Shown: piece by piece, positions 8,621 to 18,605 of the stretch
Numbering within the stretch: position 1 is the stretch's first letter
Layout of the letters: each line of letters begins with the position of its first letter
DNA from: Campylobacterota bacterium
Lineage (GTDB): Bacteria; Campylobacterota; Campylobacteria; Campylobacterales; Sulfurimonadaceae
Length of the DNA stretch: 49,858 nucleotides
Direction: 5' to 3'
Assembly (NCBI GenBank): GCA_013607665.1
Contig: VCAX01000003.1
Span: forward strand, 1 to 49,858
Program-made: the position numbers and the translations under genes
Notes under the pieces: generated by a model
What the model was told of the DNA's origin: nothing
What the model saw: the letters and a program-made list of their open reading frames with translations, nothing else
Databases searched by the model: none

Positions 8621-9288
8621 ATTTTGAACCTTTTGTTCTCTCTTTTAAGCTTGCAGCACTCACGGCACTCTTACTTTTTTGTATCGCTCTGCCGCTTGCA
8701 TGGTACCTCTCACAGACAAGATCACGAGCAAAGCCTTTTTTAGAAGCACTCACTGCCCTGCCTATTGTGCTGCCACCTTCAGTTTTGGGGTTTTACCTGC
8801 TTTGGGCACTCTCCTATAACTCCCCTTTAGGCGCTTTTTTTGAAGACACCTTTGGCGTGAAACTTGTCTTTTCATTTACAGGTCTCGTTGTGGCGAGCTG
8901 TTTTTACTCTCTGCCATTTATGGTGCAGCCATTACAAAACGGATTTGAGAGCCTGAGTAAAAGCATGCTTGAGGCGAGCTACATTGCAGGAAAGAGTAAA
9001 TTGACAACACTTTTTAAAGTAGCCCTGCCAAATATGAAACCCTCCCTCATTACAGCACTCATCATTACCTTTGCCCATACAGTCGGCGAATTTGGTGTAG
9101 TGCTCATGGTAGGAGGGAGCATTCCGGGAGAGACAAAAGTGGCTTCTGTGGCAATCTATGAGATGGTTGAGATCATGGATTATAAAAGTGCGCATATCTA
9201 CTCTGCTATCTTACTTGTTATCTCTTTTGCGGTCCTGCTGAGCGTTTACATCTTCAATGCCAGACAGACAAGAAGGTTTGGACTATGA
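8617..9288 (+). CDS. modB: Molybdate ABC transporter, permease
   Basis: 223 aa, about five membrane helices. [19 protein letters not shown] (about 45-64) and the cytoplasmic EAA loop around [20 protein letters not shown] (about 120-140), followed by [20 protein letters not shown], are typical of ModB. Forms the inner-membrane channel with ModC. Overlaps both neighbours by 4 nt. Confidence 0.96.
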   Translation: MNFEPFVLSFKLAALTALLLFCIALPLAWYLSQTRSRAKPFLEALTALPIVLPPSVLGFYLLWALSYNSPLGAFFEDTFGVKLVFSFTGLVVASCFYSLPFMVQPLQNGFESLSKSMLEASYIAGKSKLTTLFKVALPNMKPSLITALIITFAHTVGEFGVVLMVGGSIPGETKVASVAIYEMVEIMDYKSAHIYSAILLVISFAVLLSVYIFNARQTRRFGL

Positions 9289-10136
9289 TAGATATCAATG
9301 TCACAAAAGAGCTCCATGGAGCAGACGGTAATATGCAGCTTGCAGTCAACCTGCGTATTGCGCAAGGCGAGTTCGTCGCCCTCAGCGGGAAAAGCGGCAG
9401 TGGAAAGACAACGCTGCTGCGTATTCTAGCAGGTCTTGAGGAAGCAGAGGGTACAATATCTGTCGATACAGAGCGTTGGCTGCGTGAGAAGCATGCCCTG
9501 CCACCGCAAAAAAGAGAGATCGGTTTTGTCTTTCAAGACTATGCGCTCTTTGAAAATATGACCATCGAACAAAACCTGCTCTTTGTTGCCAATGACAAAG
9601 CCCTTGCCAAAGAGCTTTTGGAACTTACAGAACTGACAGCACTCAAGAACAGACACCCGCATACACTCAGTGGCGGACAGAAACAGCGTGTGAGTATCTG
9701 CCGTGCCCTGATGCGACGACCAAAAATACTCCTGCTAGATGAACCGCTCTCAGCACTCGATGCCACAATGCGCACAAAACTGCAAAACGAACTGCTCACA
9801 CTCCACAAAACATTTCAGACAACGACAATCATGGTCAGCCATGATCCAAGTGAGATCTATCGTCTCGCCTCTCGCGTTATTGTGCTAGAAAATGGCACTC
9901 TAAGCAATGACAGCAAACCTACCGATGTACTGCTTAAACAACAGGGAAGCCAAAAGTTTACATTTCAAGGAGAACTTTTAGAGATAAAAAAGGTCGATGT
10001 TATCTTCATAGCCATTGTCGCCATCGGACAGCAACTTGTTGAAGTAGTGCTCTCTGCCGGTGAAGCAACTAAGCTACATGTAGGTGATAAAATTACACTC
10101 AGTACAAAAGCCTTTCACCCTACAATCACAAACTAG
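9285..10136 (+). CDS. modC: Molybdate ABC transporter, ATP-binding protein
   Basis: 283 aa. Walker [10 protein letters not shown] (about 33-41), Q-loop in [10 protein letters not shown], signature [15 protein letters not shown] (about 127-141), Walker [13 protein letters not shown] and switch His in MVSHDPSE. The C-terminus from about 225 looks like a single short TOBE-like region, so the protein is shorter than the E. coli ModC. Converges with addA; the two stop codons overlap. Confidence 0.95.
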   Translation: MIDINVTKELHGADGNMQLAVNLRIAQGEFVALSGKSGSGKTTLLRILAGLEEAEGTISVDTERWLREKHALPPQKREIGFVFQDYALFENMTIEQNLLFVANDKALAKELLELTELTALKNRHPHTLSGGQKQRVSICRALMRRPKILLLDEPLSALDATMRTKLQNELLTLHKTFQTTTIMVSHDPSEIYRLASRVIVLENGTLSNDSKPTDVLLKQQGSQKFTFQGELLEIKKVDVIFIAIVAIGQQLVEVVLSAGEATKLHVGDKITLSTKAFHPTITN

Positions 10137-12850
10137 ACTTGAACTAATCGAATTTCATCTTCTAAAAGATAGCACAAATACCCCTTTGCCGGAGTCCCTG
10201 TTATTGTCTTGACTGCATGCATATAACCTCGCACCTGTTTTAAGTGCTCTTCATGCGCATGCAGACCACTTTTATAGTCAATAATAATCTGCGTTTTATC
10301 CTCTTTTTGTATGAAAAGATCAAGATAGAAAAGATTTTTTTTGTAGCGCAGTGCCTTCTCTTTGTAATATTTGGCACCCTCTAAAAGCGCAATAAATTCC
10401 TGATGTTGCAGTAGGCTCTCTACACGATTTACAATAGCATCTATCTCTTTTTCTTCAAGTAAAAACCCATATTTATTAAGCAGCATATCTTTTGCCGGCT
10501 CTATTGCTTCAACCTCAAATGCTGGGAGCATCTCTAACATATAGTGCATTCCAAGCCCAAAGTTTATAGCGTTTAAATCTTCCTCTTCCTGACGCTCTAA
10601 TGCCAGCAAATTACTTTGTGTTCCATAGTAGAGGTTTTCATAGCGAAGCTTTTTTCTTTTTTCTTCTATTCGCTCTTGACTCTTGCTAACTTGCAAGACT
10701 CCATAACTACCACTTGCAAGCTCTAAAATATCAAATTGCGACTTCTCGCTCTTTTTAATCACAAAGAGGTGCTCTTTTGCGCGCGTAAAAGCGACATAGA
10801 GTGCATTGAGACTATCCTCACGCACAAGCGCCTCCTCTTTTGCAAGCGCATTGGCATAGGCAGTATCGATCGCATCACGTCCTGAAGTACGCAGATAGAT
10901 ATTTTGCAGCGCAATTCCCTCATATTCATAGATAACAGGGCTGCGTGAGGCAGGTGCACGTTTAAGTCTGTCCATCACAATGACATGTTTATACTCCAAA
11001 CCTTTTGATTTATGCACAGTCAGCACACGCACACCGCTCAAGTCTGAAGCCGCCGCACTCACATCGAGCCGTTCATACTCAAAAATAAGCGCATCGATAT
11101 CGCTGTATTTTTGCACAGCATCCAAAAAGCGGATGAGATGAAAATCATCGCTAAAGAGATTATACTTCTCAATGCAGCGTTTAATGATGTCAAAAAGTGC
11201 CACTTGATTTATATTCACACGCTCTATTGCCGTACTCTCTCTGCCAATGAGCGCAAAAAAGTTGTGTCGGTAGATATCTTCGCCAAAATAGAGATATTTC
11301 AGATACTCAAGCAGTGCCTGCACACTGCGTTGATTGATAAGCTTTGTTGTTGTCTCGGTCACGACCTCTATCGCTCTGCTCTGCAGAAGATTTTTAATCT
11401 CTTCTCCATCGCCGTTTGTTGCGCACAATACTGCAATGTCATCAAGCTTCGCACCAAGTTCAATAAGATGCTCTATCTGCGCAAGCGTTGCTTCAAGCAC
11501 TGCATCATTTTCTATAACTTCTACATAGCCGCCATCAGCCTCTTTGCGTGTAAGCTGTGGTGTGTAGTTTGCAATTTTATCCCTAAAGACACGGTTAACA
11601 AACTCTATGACCTCTTTTTGTGAGCGGTAGTTTGTCAGTAGTTTTTTTACCTCAGTGCCATTCTCACGTGCCACCTCGCCAAAGAGTGCTGAGACACCAC
11701 CGCGAAAGCGATAGATTGACTGCTTCACATCCCCGACAAAGAAGAAACTTCCCGCTTCAAAAACACCCTGCCCTGAGACAATCTCACCAATGAGCGGTTG
11801 TAAGATTTTATACTGCATAATGCTCGTATCCTGAAACTCATCAAGCAGCATATGCTCAATGGTTGCATCGAGTCGAAAGTAGAGAAATTCACTGTCATCC
11901 AAACGGTGCAGGATTGTATAGACAAGCTGCGTGACATCAGAAAAGCCTAATTCACGCTCCTCTTTATAGAGCGCTTTTTTTGCTTTTTTATAGAGTGCTA
12001 CAAGCGCACGCAAGGCATAAAAGAAGTTCTGCTCTTTGGCACGGTTGTAGTCTCGAACAGCCTCTTGAATTTTCGTAAGTGCATCATCCATCTCAGGCAC
12101 ATAGCACTTTTTAAAGACCCAGTACTCCAAAGACTCTTTGCCAATCCAGCTCTTTGTGCGCAATGCTTCAAAGTTTTCTGCCTGCACTGCCTTTTGCAGT
12201 GTTGGCGATGCCCCTTTACAATTTGCAACTATATTTTGAAGTTGCGTGAGTGCTGAAAGTGCTGCATCCTCATACTGCGTGAGAGGAGATTGTTTAAAAT
12301 TAATCCCGCGCAGCTCCTCCTCTTTTTCATAAAAAGCATCGAGCAGCTGAAAAATGTCACTCACACGTTTTTTAGATTCCAGCGAGAGTGAAACAAGGAG
12401 ATCTTTTTTATTTGTGACACTCACCTCCTGTAAAAATCGCAGCAGCAGTTTTTGTTCATGTTGGGAAGCGAATGTTGTAAAATCAGGCATCAAAGAGGCA
12501 TGGAGCGAGAATTTTCTCAGTATCTGCGTAAAAAAACTGTCTATGGTCATGATTTTTGTATTTGCCGCTAAAAACTCATGCAACACTTTTTCTCTGCGTG
12601 CAAGTATCTCTTGGCGTGTGAGTCCGCACTCTTTTACTATCTCATCGAGCTCTCCACGCGACTCCAACTGCTCTAAAGTCTCTACAATTCGCTCACTCAT
12701 CTCAGCAGCCGCTTTGTTTGTAAAGGTAAGGGCTAGGATTTTTGTTGCATCTGCACCGCTAAAGAGCAAAGAGAGATAACGCACAACGAGCATAAAGGTC
12801 TTTCCGCTTCCCGCACTCGCTTCATAGGCCAAATTTCTTACAAATGCCAT
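10133..12850 (-). CDS. addA: AddA-type helicase-nuclease (RecB-like)
   Basis: About 905 aa. UvrD-family helicase motifs run in order: Walker A YEASAGSGKTF near the start, LALTFTNKAAAEM, DEFQDTS near 335, VHKSKGLEYKHVIV near 620 and YVAFTRAKEHLFV near 690. A PD-(D/E)XK nuclease follows with IIIDYKSG near 880. With AddB it processes double-strand ends for RecA loading. The track start at 12892 is 14 codons too early: ATG at 12850 has GGGAGGG upstream and shares one base with the addB TAA, which implies coupled synthesis. Confidence 0.92.
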   Translation of the reverse strand: MAFVRNLAYEASAGSGKTFMLVVRYLSLLFSGADATKILALTFTNKAAAEMSERIVETLEQLESRGELDEIVKECGLTRQEILARREKVLHEFLAANTKIMTIDSFFTQILRKFSLHASLMPDFTTFASQHEQKLLLRFLQEVSVTNKKDLLVSLSLESKKRVSDIFQLLDAFYEKEEELRGINFKQSPLTQYEDAALSALTQLQNIVANCKGASPTLQKAVQAENFEALRTKSWIGKESLEYWVFKKCYVPEMDDALTKIQEAVRDYNRAKEQNFFYALRALVALYKKAKKALYKEERELGFSDVTQLVYTILHRLDDSEFLYFRLDATIEHMLLDEFQDTSIMQYKILQPLIGEIVSGQGVFEAGSFFFVGDVKQSIYRFRGGVSALFGEVARENGTEVKKLLTNYRSQKEVIEFVNRVFRDKIANYTPQLTRKEADGGYVEVIENDAVLEATLAQIEHLIELGAKLDDIAVLCATNGDGEEIKNLLQSRAIEVVTETTTKLINQRSVQALLEYLKYLYFGEDIYRHNFFALIGRESTAIERVNINQVALFDIIKRCIEKYNLFSDDFHLIRFLDAVQKYSDIDALIFEYERLDVSAAASDLSGVRVLTVHKSKGLEYKHVIVMDRLKRAPASRSPVIYEYEGIALQNIYLRTSGRDAIDTAYANALAKEEALVREDSLNALYVAFTRAKEHLFVIKKSEKSQFDILELASGSYGVLQVSKSQERIEEKRKKLRYENLYYGTQSNLLALERQEEEDLNAINFGLGMHYMLEMLPAFEVEAIEPAKDMLLNKYGFLLEEKEIDAIVNRVESLLQHQEFIALLEGAKYYKEKALRYKKNLFYLDLFIQKEDKTQIIIDYKSGLHAHEEHLKQVRGYMHAVKTITGTPAKGYLCYLLEDEIRLVQV

Positions 12851-15195
12851 TACGCCCTCCCACAAAGCAAAGCATAAGGGCAGTACTGACACGCTTTAAT
12901 ACCTTCAGTGAGTTCAAAATTAACTTCCTCTACTGCCAAAAGATCTGCTATGTGCGCTTTGAGAATTTCCAGTTTCTCTTGCAAAAATTGCTCCAGCACA
13001 ATTTTACCCTCTTTGAGATCATAAAAGCCGCAACTGCTGACATTACCCTCTTTACCTGTAAGCAGATAGTAAAACTCAAGCTGAAAATCCGTTGCATCAG
13101 GAAAGTTGTTTTTATTATAGAGTGTATAACTGCCCGTCTTATAATCAAGTACATCAAGCAGATTCTCTTTTTTATCTACTCTATCTATCTTGCCTTGGAG
13201 TGTCATACCCCCAAAGTGTACTTCAAAAGGTTCCTCGACATATGCCACACGCCAGCCTGCACGAAAACGCGCTATCTCGTTCTCACAAAAAGCCTGTAGT
13301 CGCTTTTTCTCTATGGCACACAAATAACGCTCTAACTCACTTGAGCCCATCGCCGCTTCCAGCTCCTTTTCCAAATCCGACTGCAACTCTCTTACATCAT
13401 CATATGAGTCTCTTTTTTTATAGAGTCTCTCAAACGCTTTGTGGATATTTGAACCGATAGCATGCTCTTGGGGCATATCGCGCGGAATTTCATGCTCTTT
13501 TATATGCTTGACATAGGCATAATAGTAACGTCGCTTACATGTGAGATAGGTTTTAAGACGCGAATTGGAGAGTTTTACTTTCTCAAAGCTGTAGGGCTCA
13601 ATAATCTCTTTGACAGTTTGCACATTTGGCTTACTAGGTGAGAAGAGTATTTCTGCATACTCCTTTTCATCATAACCCTGCTGTGTTTTTATACCCAACT
13701 CCTTTAAAAAACGAGAGGGTCTGTTTTGCTCAGAAGCGGTGTAACAGATAGCTGCCTCTTTTGATCGGGCCAGTAGCATCTCATAGTAGTGCTTCTGTAA
13801 ATTCTCACGATCTTGCATCGTCGGCAGGCCTGCGAGCTCACGCAGAGATGTGTTTAAAAACATATCTTTGTTGGAGCGTTTTGGCACAGAGTTATCATCA
13901 AAATCAATAATTATCACGGCATCAAAAGCAATGCTTCTCGTCTCTAAAACTCCCATAACTGTCACCTTACCGCCGCGTACATCATCCATGCTGCGTGAGG
14001 CAAGTCGTTGCAGGAAAAGATTAAGTACAGAACGAGTGTTCATCTGCTCTAAAAAAGGGAGTAGCTTCACAAATTTATGCAGCTCTTCTTGAAATATTTT
14101 TGCTTCGATTTTATTTGCAATGCTTGGTGTGAGCTCTTGCATCAGCGCTTTAAAATCAACTTCGGTAATATTTTTTTTATAGTGTGCTGCAAATATTTTG
14201 TAATACTCCACACCCAGACGCTCAACTCTTTTCGTGTTTTCACAGATTCCATCATCCATATAGTCAAATGTTGCACGCAGTTTTTTATAGACCTCACTCT
14301 GCGTAAAGCTCTCACCCATGGCAAAGTTTAGATTTGATTTCTCATCGAAACTTCTAATACTCTGTGCAGCATGCTCATTTGGCAAAATAACAGCGATTTT
14401 TTCAGCTTCATACCCTTTTTTTACAAACTCATAAATTTTTTGCTTTATAAAAGCAATTTGCAAAATCTGCTCACTAAAACTCTCACAGCTAATCTTGGTT
14501 TTTCTCTGCAACGGCTCTTTTTTCAAAATGGTTTTGTCATTGAGCAAGAGCAAATAGTGTCCTTCTCCATCTATAGCAAACCCAAGTGCTTGGAGTTTTT
14601 TTTGCATTTTAACATTAAAACGCGAGGCATCAAAATGAATTATAACCCTGCAAAATTCCGTTGCTTTTTGCAAGAGCTCAAGTTCAAAATTTGTCAGATA
14701 CCCCTCTAGCACTATCTCAACTGTTTCAAAAGCCTCCAGATACTCAGCATTAAAGGTATACTCTTTTGGCAAAAAGATTCTATCGAGTAGTTTTTTCTTA
14801 CGGCAGAGTGCTTCATAACGCCGATAAAGCTCTTGCAAGATTCTAATGTGCTCTTCAAACTCTCCATACAAATCTGCACTACTGAGACGCTCTATCTCAT
14901 AAAGTTCCGCACTGAGCTCTTCAAAAAATTTAAAAATATAGGCACTATTTTTGGTAAAGGTAAAAAAGTTTCTCTCGATTTGAAGGTTTTGAAAGTTTTT
15001 AAAGTCAGAAGCTTCAAGTAAAAGCAGGGTACGACTATCTTCATCTAAAAACTTGTACCCTTTGACAAGGGCAAGTTTTGCGATGAAATCACTCATGGTG
15101 ATATAGTGAGGGAGAAAAAGGCTCTCCTCTTCTAAAGTAAGCTGCTTATGCCGAATGGCACGAGCAGAAGGTAGGACAATGCAGGTATCATCCAT
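12850..15195 (-). CDS. addB: AddB-type nuclease subunit
   Basis: 781 aa. The C-terminal PD-(D/E)XK nuclease includes LDVLDYKTG near 695. One Cys in KTYLTCKRRYYYAY and three in ACQYCPYALLC give the four-cysteine arrangement known for AddB Fe-S clusters. The N-terminal helicase-like half has no recognisable Walker A, so it is probably structural. First gene of the addB-addA pair, 3 nt after the fixH-like gene on the other side of the cbb3 cluster, so transcription may be shared or merely adjacent. Confidence 0.88.
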   Translation of the reverse strand: MDDTCIVLPSARAIRHKQLTLEEESLFLPHYITMSDFIAKLALVKGYKFLDEDSRTLLLLEASDFKNFQNLQIERNFFTFTKNSAYIFKFFEELSAELYEIERLSSADLYGEFEEHIRILQELYRRYEALCRKKKLLDRIFLPKEYTFNAEYLEAFETVEIVLEGYLTNFELELLQKATEFCRVIIHFDASRFNVKMQKKLQALGFAIDGEGHYLLLLNDKTILKKEPLQRKTKISCESFSEQILQIAFIKQKIYEFVKKGYEAEKIAVILPNEHAAQSIRSFDEKSNLNFAMGESFTQSEVYKKLRATFDYMDDGICENTKRVERLGVEYYKIFAAHYKKNITEVDFKALMQELTPSIANKIEAKIFQEELHKFVKLLPFLEQMNTRSVLNLFLQRLASRSMDDVRGGKVTVMGVLETRSIAFDAVIIIDFDDNSVPKRSNKDMFLNTSLRELAGLPTMQDRENLQKHYYEMLLARSKEAAICYTASEQNRPSRFLKELGIKTQQGYDEKEYAEILFSPSKPNVQTVKEIIEPYSFEKVKLSNSRLKTYLTCKRRYYYAYVKHIKEHEIPRDMPQEHAIGSNIHKAFERLYKKRDSYDDVRELQSDLEKELEAAMGSSELERYLCAIEKKRLQAFCENEIARFRAGWRVAYVEEPFEVHFGGMTLQGKIDRVDKKENLLDVLDYKTGSYTLYNKNNFPDATDFQLEFYYLLTGKEGNVSSCGFYDLKEGKIVLEQFLQEKLEILKAHIADLLAVEEVNFELTEGIKACQYCPYALLCGRA

Positions 15196-15198
15196 AAT

Positions 15199-15711
15199 TT
15201 AAAATTCAAAAGCCTCTTTAATGCGGGTGTCGGCTTTTATATTATAAAATCGGTAATCATCTCCAACTTGTATCTTGGCAATGATGTTATAAACACCGAT
15301 CTTTGGAAATTGAGCACCTTCAACAGAGTAAATGCCATTATCAACTTTTGCATTTGAGAGCTTTTGATCATATTTATTTGTCTCTGGTCTGCTGATAGCA
15401 ACGGTAATAATTGCATCATTGACAGGATTACCATGAGTATCGCTTACTTGGTACTTAATAACAGGGTTTTCACCACCTATTGATTCTGTTACATAGGCTA
15501 TCTTGTATTTTTTATCAAATTGAATTCTTGCTTTTATAAATTCATTCGCTTTTGCATCTGCATCCTGATAATTCGTCATATAGGCATCACTGCTTTGTAT
15601 ATCTGCCTTGCTTGTCACAATAACCGTGGCAACACAAAACCCAAACACCAAAATAATCGCTAAACCGATTGCGTAGGGCCAAATTCTGCCGCTACTCTGT
15701 TTTTTGCTCAT
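15199..15711 (-). CDS. FixH/CcoH-like membrane protein
   Basis: 170 aa. One N-terminal membrane helix (about 10-32) follows SSGRIWPYAIG, then a periplasmic beta-rich domain with VSDTHGNPVNDAIITVAISRP typical of FixH family proteins, which help assemble cbb3 oxidase. Overlaps the TPM-like gene by 20 nt and ends the cco operon. Family-level call; role in assembly is by analogy and by position. Confidence 0.8.
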   Translation of the reverse strand: MSKKQSSGRIWPYAIGLAIILVFGFCVATVIVTSKADIQSSDAYMTNYQDADAKANEFIKARIQFDKKYKIAYVTESIGGENPVIKYQVSDTHGNPVNDAIITVAISRPETNKYDQKLSNAKVDNGIYSVEGAQFPKIGVYNIIAKIQVGDDYRFYNIKADTRIKEAFEF

Positions 15712-16405
15712 TTTTATACCTTATTTTATATATTTTTCTTCTAATATACATAACTATACCATATAAAACAAAACCGTAGAAAAACAGCTTGACATAAAAA
15801 ATTGTCTCCTGATTTGCATCACCGGGATCATTTTCTAAAGTGATCCCTTTTGCTGTTGCTATCTGATGTGCAATATCAAGATAACCGTTATACATCGATC
15901 CTGCATACTTTCCTACAACCTGCTCTTTTTTTGCTTTTTGCGCTAAGAGAGGAAGAATAGTGCCACCATAATCCTGACGTATCTCATTGAAGCTTTTGAA
16001 GTCTTTTGCATAGACTACAGCCATAATAAATGCCTGAACTGCAGAAGAAACAGGGCTTAGCACCTGCTTTCTGTCAAAATATTTATATAAAGATGTATCA
16101 TTTGTTTCTATATCTACCTCTTTATCCATTTCTGAAAAAGTAAGTAAAATAGTAGGTTCATGAAATTTTGCAAGCAGCTCTCTTTCATATGCAAGCATAC
16201 TCTTGCCCTGAGGCAGTTCACGCAGCATAATCAAACGCAGAGCAATACCCGTCTTTTGATGCAGTTCACTTCCTAGTTTTTCAATCTGCTCAGTGAATGC
16301 AGGACGATGAACAACTTCATCTTTATATAAATATTCCGCTAATAGTTGTGTGTGAAATACAATTGTGAGGATGAGGGCAAAAAGCCCTCTGGTTAAAATT
16401 TTCAA
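15692..16405 (-). CDS. TPM-domain-like membrane protein of the cco operon
   Basis: 237 aa beginning at TTG (16405): signal peptide MKILTRGLFALILTIVF, a periplasmic alpha/beta domain (about 30-150) with the TPM-like segment EQIEKLGSELHQKTGIALRLIML, one C-terminal helix (about 205-225) and a basic tail. TPM domains occur in proteins tied to membrane-complex repair or assembly. Its position after ccoP and before fixH suggests oxidase biogenesis, but that is inferred. TTG is preceded by AGGTTAA, which overlaps the stop of the small peptide gene. Confidence 0.7.
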   Translation of the reverse strand: MKILTRGLFALILTIVFHTQLLAEYLYKDEVVHRPAFTEQIEKLGSELHQKTGIALRLIMLRELPQGKSMLAYERELLAKFHEPTILLTFSEMDKEVDIETNDTSLYKYFDRKQVLSPVSSAVQAFIMAVVYAKDFKSFNEIRQDYGGTILPLLAQKAKKEQVVGKYAGSMYNGYLDIAHQIATAKGITLENDPGDANQETIFYVKLFFYGFVLYGIVMYIRRKIYKIRYKNEQKTE

Positions 16406-16411
16406 GAAAAA

Positions 16412-16501
16412 TTAACCTATAAATAAATGGTTAGGTGTAACAACCGCGTAAAGTGTGTAAGCAGCCATAAATACAAGGCCCCAAGAAATAATTTTTTCCA
16501 T
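16412..16501 (-). CDS. Small single-helix membrane peptide in the cco operon (29 aa)
   Basis: Too short for the ORF track. ATG at 16501 with GGAG 8 nt upstream encodes MEKIISWGLVFMAAYTLYAV, then TPNHLFIG and a stop at 16412. It lies 11 nt after the DUF4006 gene and 6 nt before the TPM-like gene, all on one strand, and fills the only gap in this operon. The hydrophobic span of about 20 residues is one transmembrane helix. Small subunits like CcoQ and CcoM-type peptides accompany cbb3 oxidases; this may be another. Identity to any of them is not claimed. Confidence 0.75.
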   Translation of the reverse strand: MEKIISWGLVFMAAYTLYAVVTPNHLFIG

Positions 16502-16512
16502 CTTTACACTCC

Positions 16513-16731
16513 TTACTTCACTGGTTGAAATGCAAGATTTGCATTCTCAACACTGTTTGCTTTAATATTTTTTTCAATATCACTGTTCCATTTATAGTAA
16601 TTCTCCGCATTGGCATGCTGTACACTCATCGCGTTAATCGATAAAAATGCAAGAATACTAAGTAACAAAACTGTTGCTATCAACATTCCAGTTACGCCGT
16701 CAAGAGCGAATACACTTCTATTTTCATTCAT
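16513..16731 (-). CDS. DUF4006 family protein
   Basis: 72 aa. VFALDGVTGMLIATVLLLSIL forms one N-terminal membrane helix, followed by a short periplasmic tail with ENYYKWN. In Campylobacterota this family sits behind ccoP, as here (1 nt gap), so a link to cbb3 oxidase is likely. AAGGAG lies six bases before the ATG. Biochemical function unknown. Confidence 0.85.
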   Translation of the reverse strand: MNENRSVFALDGVTGMLIATVLLLSILAFLSINAMSVQHANAENYYKWNSDIEKNIKANSVENANLAFQPVK

Positions 16732-16732
16732 G

Positions 16733-17671
16733 TTACTCTCCTTTGCTTAAGCTAATGATATAAGCAGCCGCAGCTTCTTTTTGTTTAGCGTTAAGTCTGT
16801 CAAATGCTGGCATTTTACCAATAGCGCCTTTTTTACCATGTGTAAGAACATTCACTACTAACGCAGGTGTAAACTCAGCAATATTTGGAGCAACATACTC
16901 CATACCTTTTCCATCTGGTCCATGACAAGAAGCACATGTGTTAGCAAAAACTTTTGCTCCCTCACTGTTAGCATCTTTTAAACCATTTGCAACATATTTA
17001 GCAACTGCATCAATCTCAGCATCTGTAATAAGTGTACCAGTAGCAGCATTGAAAAGTCCATTACGATCCGGCATTGGCATTTCAGTACCTAAAAGCTTGT
17101 TATTTGAACCATGTTCAATAACATATTTTACAGATTTCTCTTCAATTCTTTGATTTAAGTTTGCTGCTTTACCGTCAATACCATCAGCAGCAATACCATG
17201 ACATACTTTACACTCAGCTAGGAAAACAGATTCTCCCATCTCAACAAGTCTGTCACCTTGAATATTTGCATACTCTTTTTCAAACTTAGCATTTTTCTCT
17301 GCTACTTCTTCATTGTATTGTCCAATTTGAGAAAACGCATTTACCGGATAACCAACTGTAAAGTACCACATACCCCAAATCATCGTTCCTAAGAACATAA
17401 TCGCCCAACCAAATGGTACCGAGTTTTTATATTCACCAATGTTGTCCCAAGATTCCTCAGCCAATTCACCAGTTGCCTGGTCAGTTTGCATTTGACGAAC
17501 ATACTTGATTACAACAAAAACTGTAATAATTACAAGCGCAACCGCACCTGCAACTGCAAGCATATTGACGATATCACCATTAAGACCACCTTTACTCATG
17601 CCGACAGATAAATATGTCGCACCAAGCATAGCAGCTGTAATAATGAGTCCCCAAAGATAAAGCTTATTCAT
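16733..17671 (-). CDS. ccoP: cbb3-type cytochrome c oxidase, dihaem subunit III
   Basis: 312 aa. Two N-terminal helices, then ESWDNIGEYKNSVPFGW, which is typical of CcoP, a further membrane segment (about 90-112), and two periplasmic c-type haem sites, CKVCHG (about 155) and CASCHG (about 247), each followed by a downstream Met ligand region. It feeds electrons from c-type cytochromes to CcoO. AGGAGA before the ATG. Fourth gene of ccoNOQP. Confidence 0.97.
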   Translation of the reverse strand: MNKLYLWGLIITAAMLGATYLSVGMSKGGLNGDIVNMLAVAGAVALVIITVFVVIKYVRQMQTDQATGELAEESWDNIGEYKNSVPFGWAIMFLGTMIWGMWYFTVGYPVNAFSQIGQYNEEVAEKNAKFEKEYANIQGDRLVEMGESVFLAECKVCHGIAADGIDGKAANLNQRIEEKSVKYVIEHGSNNKLLGTEMPMPDRNGLFNAATGTLITDAEIDAVAKYVANGLKDANSEGAKVFANTCASCHGPDGKGMEYVAPNIAEFTPALVVNVLTHGKKGAIGKMPAFDRLNAKQKEAAAAYIISLSKGE

Positions 17672-17680
17672 ATATCTCTC

Positions 17681-17884
17681 CTATTTTTCTTTATCGCGTG
17701 ATAAAGGCTTTACCGGAGTAGAACCAATATCATCATCAAGTGCCATATTACTGTACTCTTCATAGTCATGCCCCTCTGCATCTTTTCTTTTTGTGTAGAG
17801 ATGATATATATACCCATATAACGCTACCACCAAAAAGAGTGTCAATGCAAAGTATGCATAAGCTTGCATTTCAGTAATATTCAC
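17681..17884 (-). CDS. ccoQ: cbb3-type oxidase small subunit CcoQ
   Basis: 67 aa: one membrane helix (about 9-29, AYFALTLFLVVALYGYIYHLY) followed by an acidic cytoplasmic tail. Size, topology and place between ccoO and ccoP identify it. It stabilises the oxidase complex. Confidence 0.88.
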   Translation of the reverse strand: MNITEMQAYAYFALTLFLVVALYGYIYHLYTKRKDAEGHDYEEYSNMALDDDIGSTPVKPLSRDKEK

Positions 17885-17894
17885 TTTTTATCCT

Positions 17895-18587
17895 CTATTT
17901 TAGACTGTTTAAGTATGCAATAAGTGCAACGATTTCTGGAATTTCCCCTCGTGCAACCGCATCTTTAACATCTTGGTCTTTCATATCTGCAGCAACTTTT
18001 TTCGCTTCTTCTAAGGCTAAAGCGTGTGCTTCTGCAACTGATTTACCCATTTTCACAACAGCTGTAGACCCATCTTTCATAGGAACAGGTTTGTTATAAG
18101 GAACTGCAAAGAACTGTGCAACAGTTAATTGCTCTGCGTAAGCAGTATCTATATCAGCTTTGTTTGTAAACATCCACGGATATCCTGGCATAATTGAGCC
18201 TGGGACAACTGCAGCTGGGTTTTTCATATGATTCTCATGCCAGTCAGTAGTTCTATAGTTACCAACACGCATTAAATCCGGACCAGTTCTTTTTGAACCC
18301 CAAAGGAAAGGTCTGTCGAATGCATACTCACCACTTAAAGAGTAGTGACCATAACGGTCAGTCTCTGCTTTAAACGGACGAATTAACTGTGAATGACATG
18401 CATTACAGCTGTTTTTAATGTAAACGTTACGACCTGCCAACTCTAATGTAGAGTAAGGTTTCGTACCGATTACCGGACGAGAAGCTTCAGCAAAGTTTGG
18501 AACGATTTCGATCAAACCTGCAAAAGCAATTGTAATAAATACACCTACCGCGAACAAGAATGGGTGTTTTTCTAACCAATGAAACAT
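17895..18587 (-). CDS. ccoO: cbb3-type oxidase monohaem subunit II
   Basis: 230 aa. N-terminal anchor (LFAVGVFITIAFAGLIEIVP), then haem c site CNACHS near 60 within GRNVYIKNSCNACHSQLIRP, and WGSKRTGPDLMRVG, all CcoO hallmarks. Accepts electrons from CcoP and passes them to CcoN. Follows ccoN by 18 nt. Confidence 0.97.
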   Translation of the reverse strand: MFHWLEKHPFLFAVGVFITIAFAGLIEIVPNFAEASRPVIGTKPYSTLELAGRNVYIKNSCNACHSQLIRPFKAETDRYGHYSLSGEYAFDRPFLWGSKRTGPDLMRVGNYRTTDWHENHMKNPAAVVPGSIMPGYPWMFTNKADIDTAYAEQLTVAQFFAVPYNKPVPMKDGSTAVVKMGKSVAEAHALALEEAKKVAADMKDQDVKDAVARGEIPEIVALIAYLNSLK

Positions 18588-18605
18588 AATATAATCCTCC
18601 CTTTC

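Noticed and set aside
11111-11623. 170-aa plus-strand ORF inside addA
   Set aside because: Antisense to helicase motifs; no start signal or family features.
12850-15195. addB as a broken helicase because it lacks Walker A
   Set aside because: The frame is intact with nuclease and Fe-S motifs in place; loss of ATPase motifs in the AddB-side subunit is known in this family type, so it is not evidence of decay.
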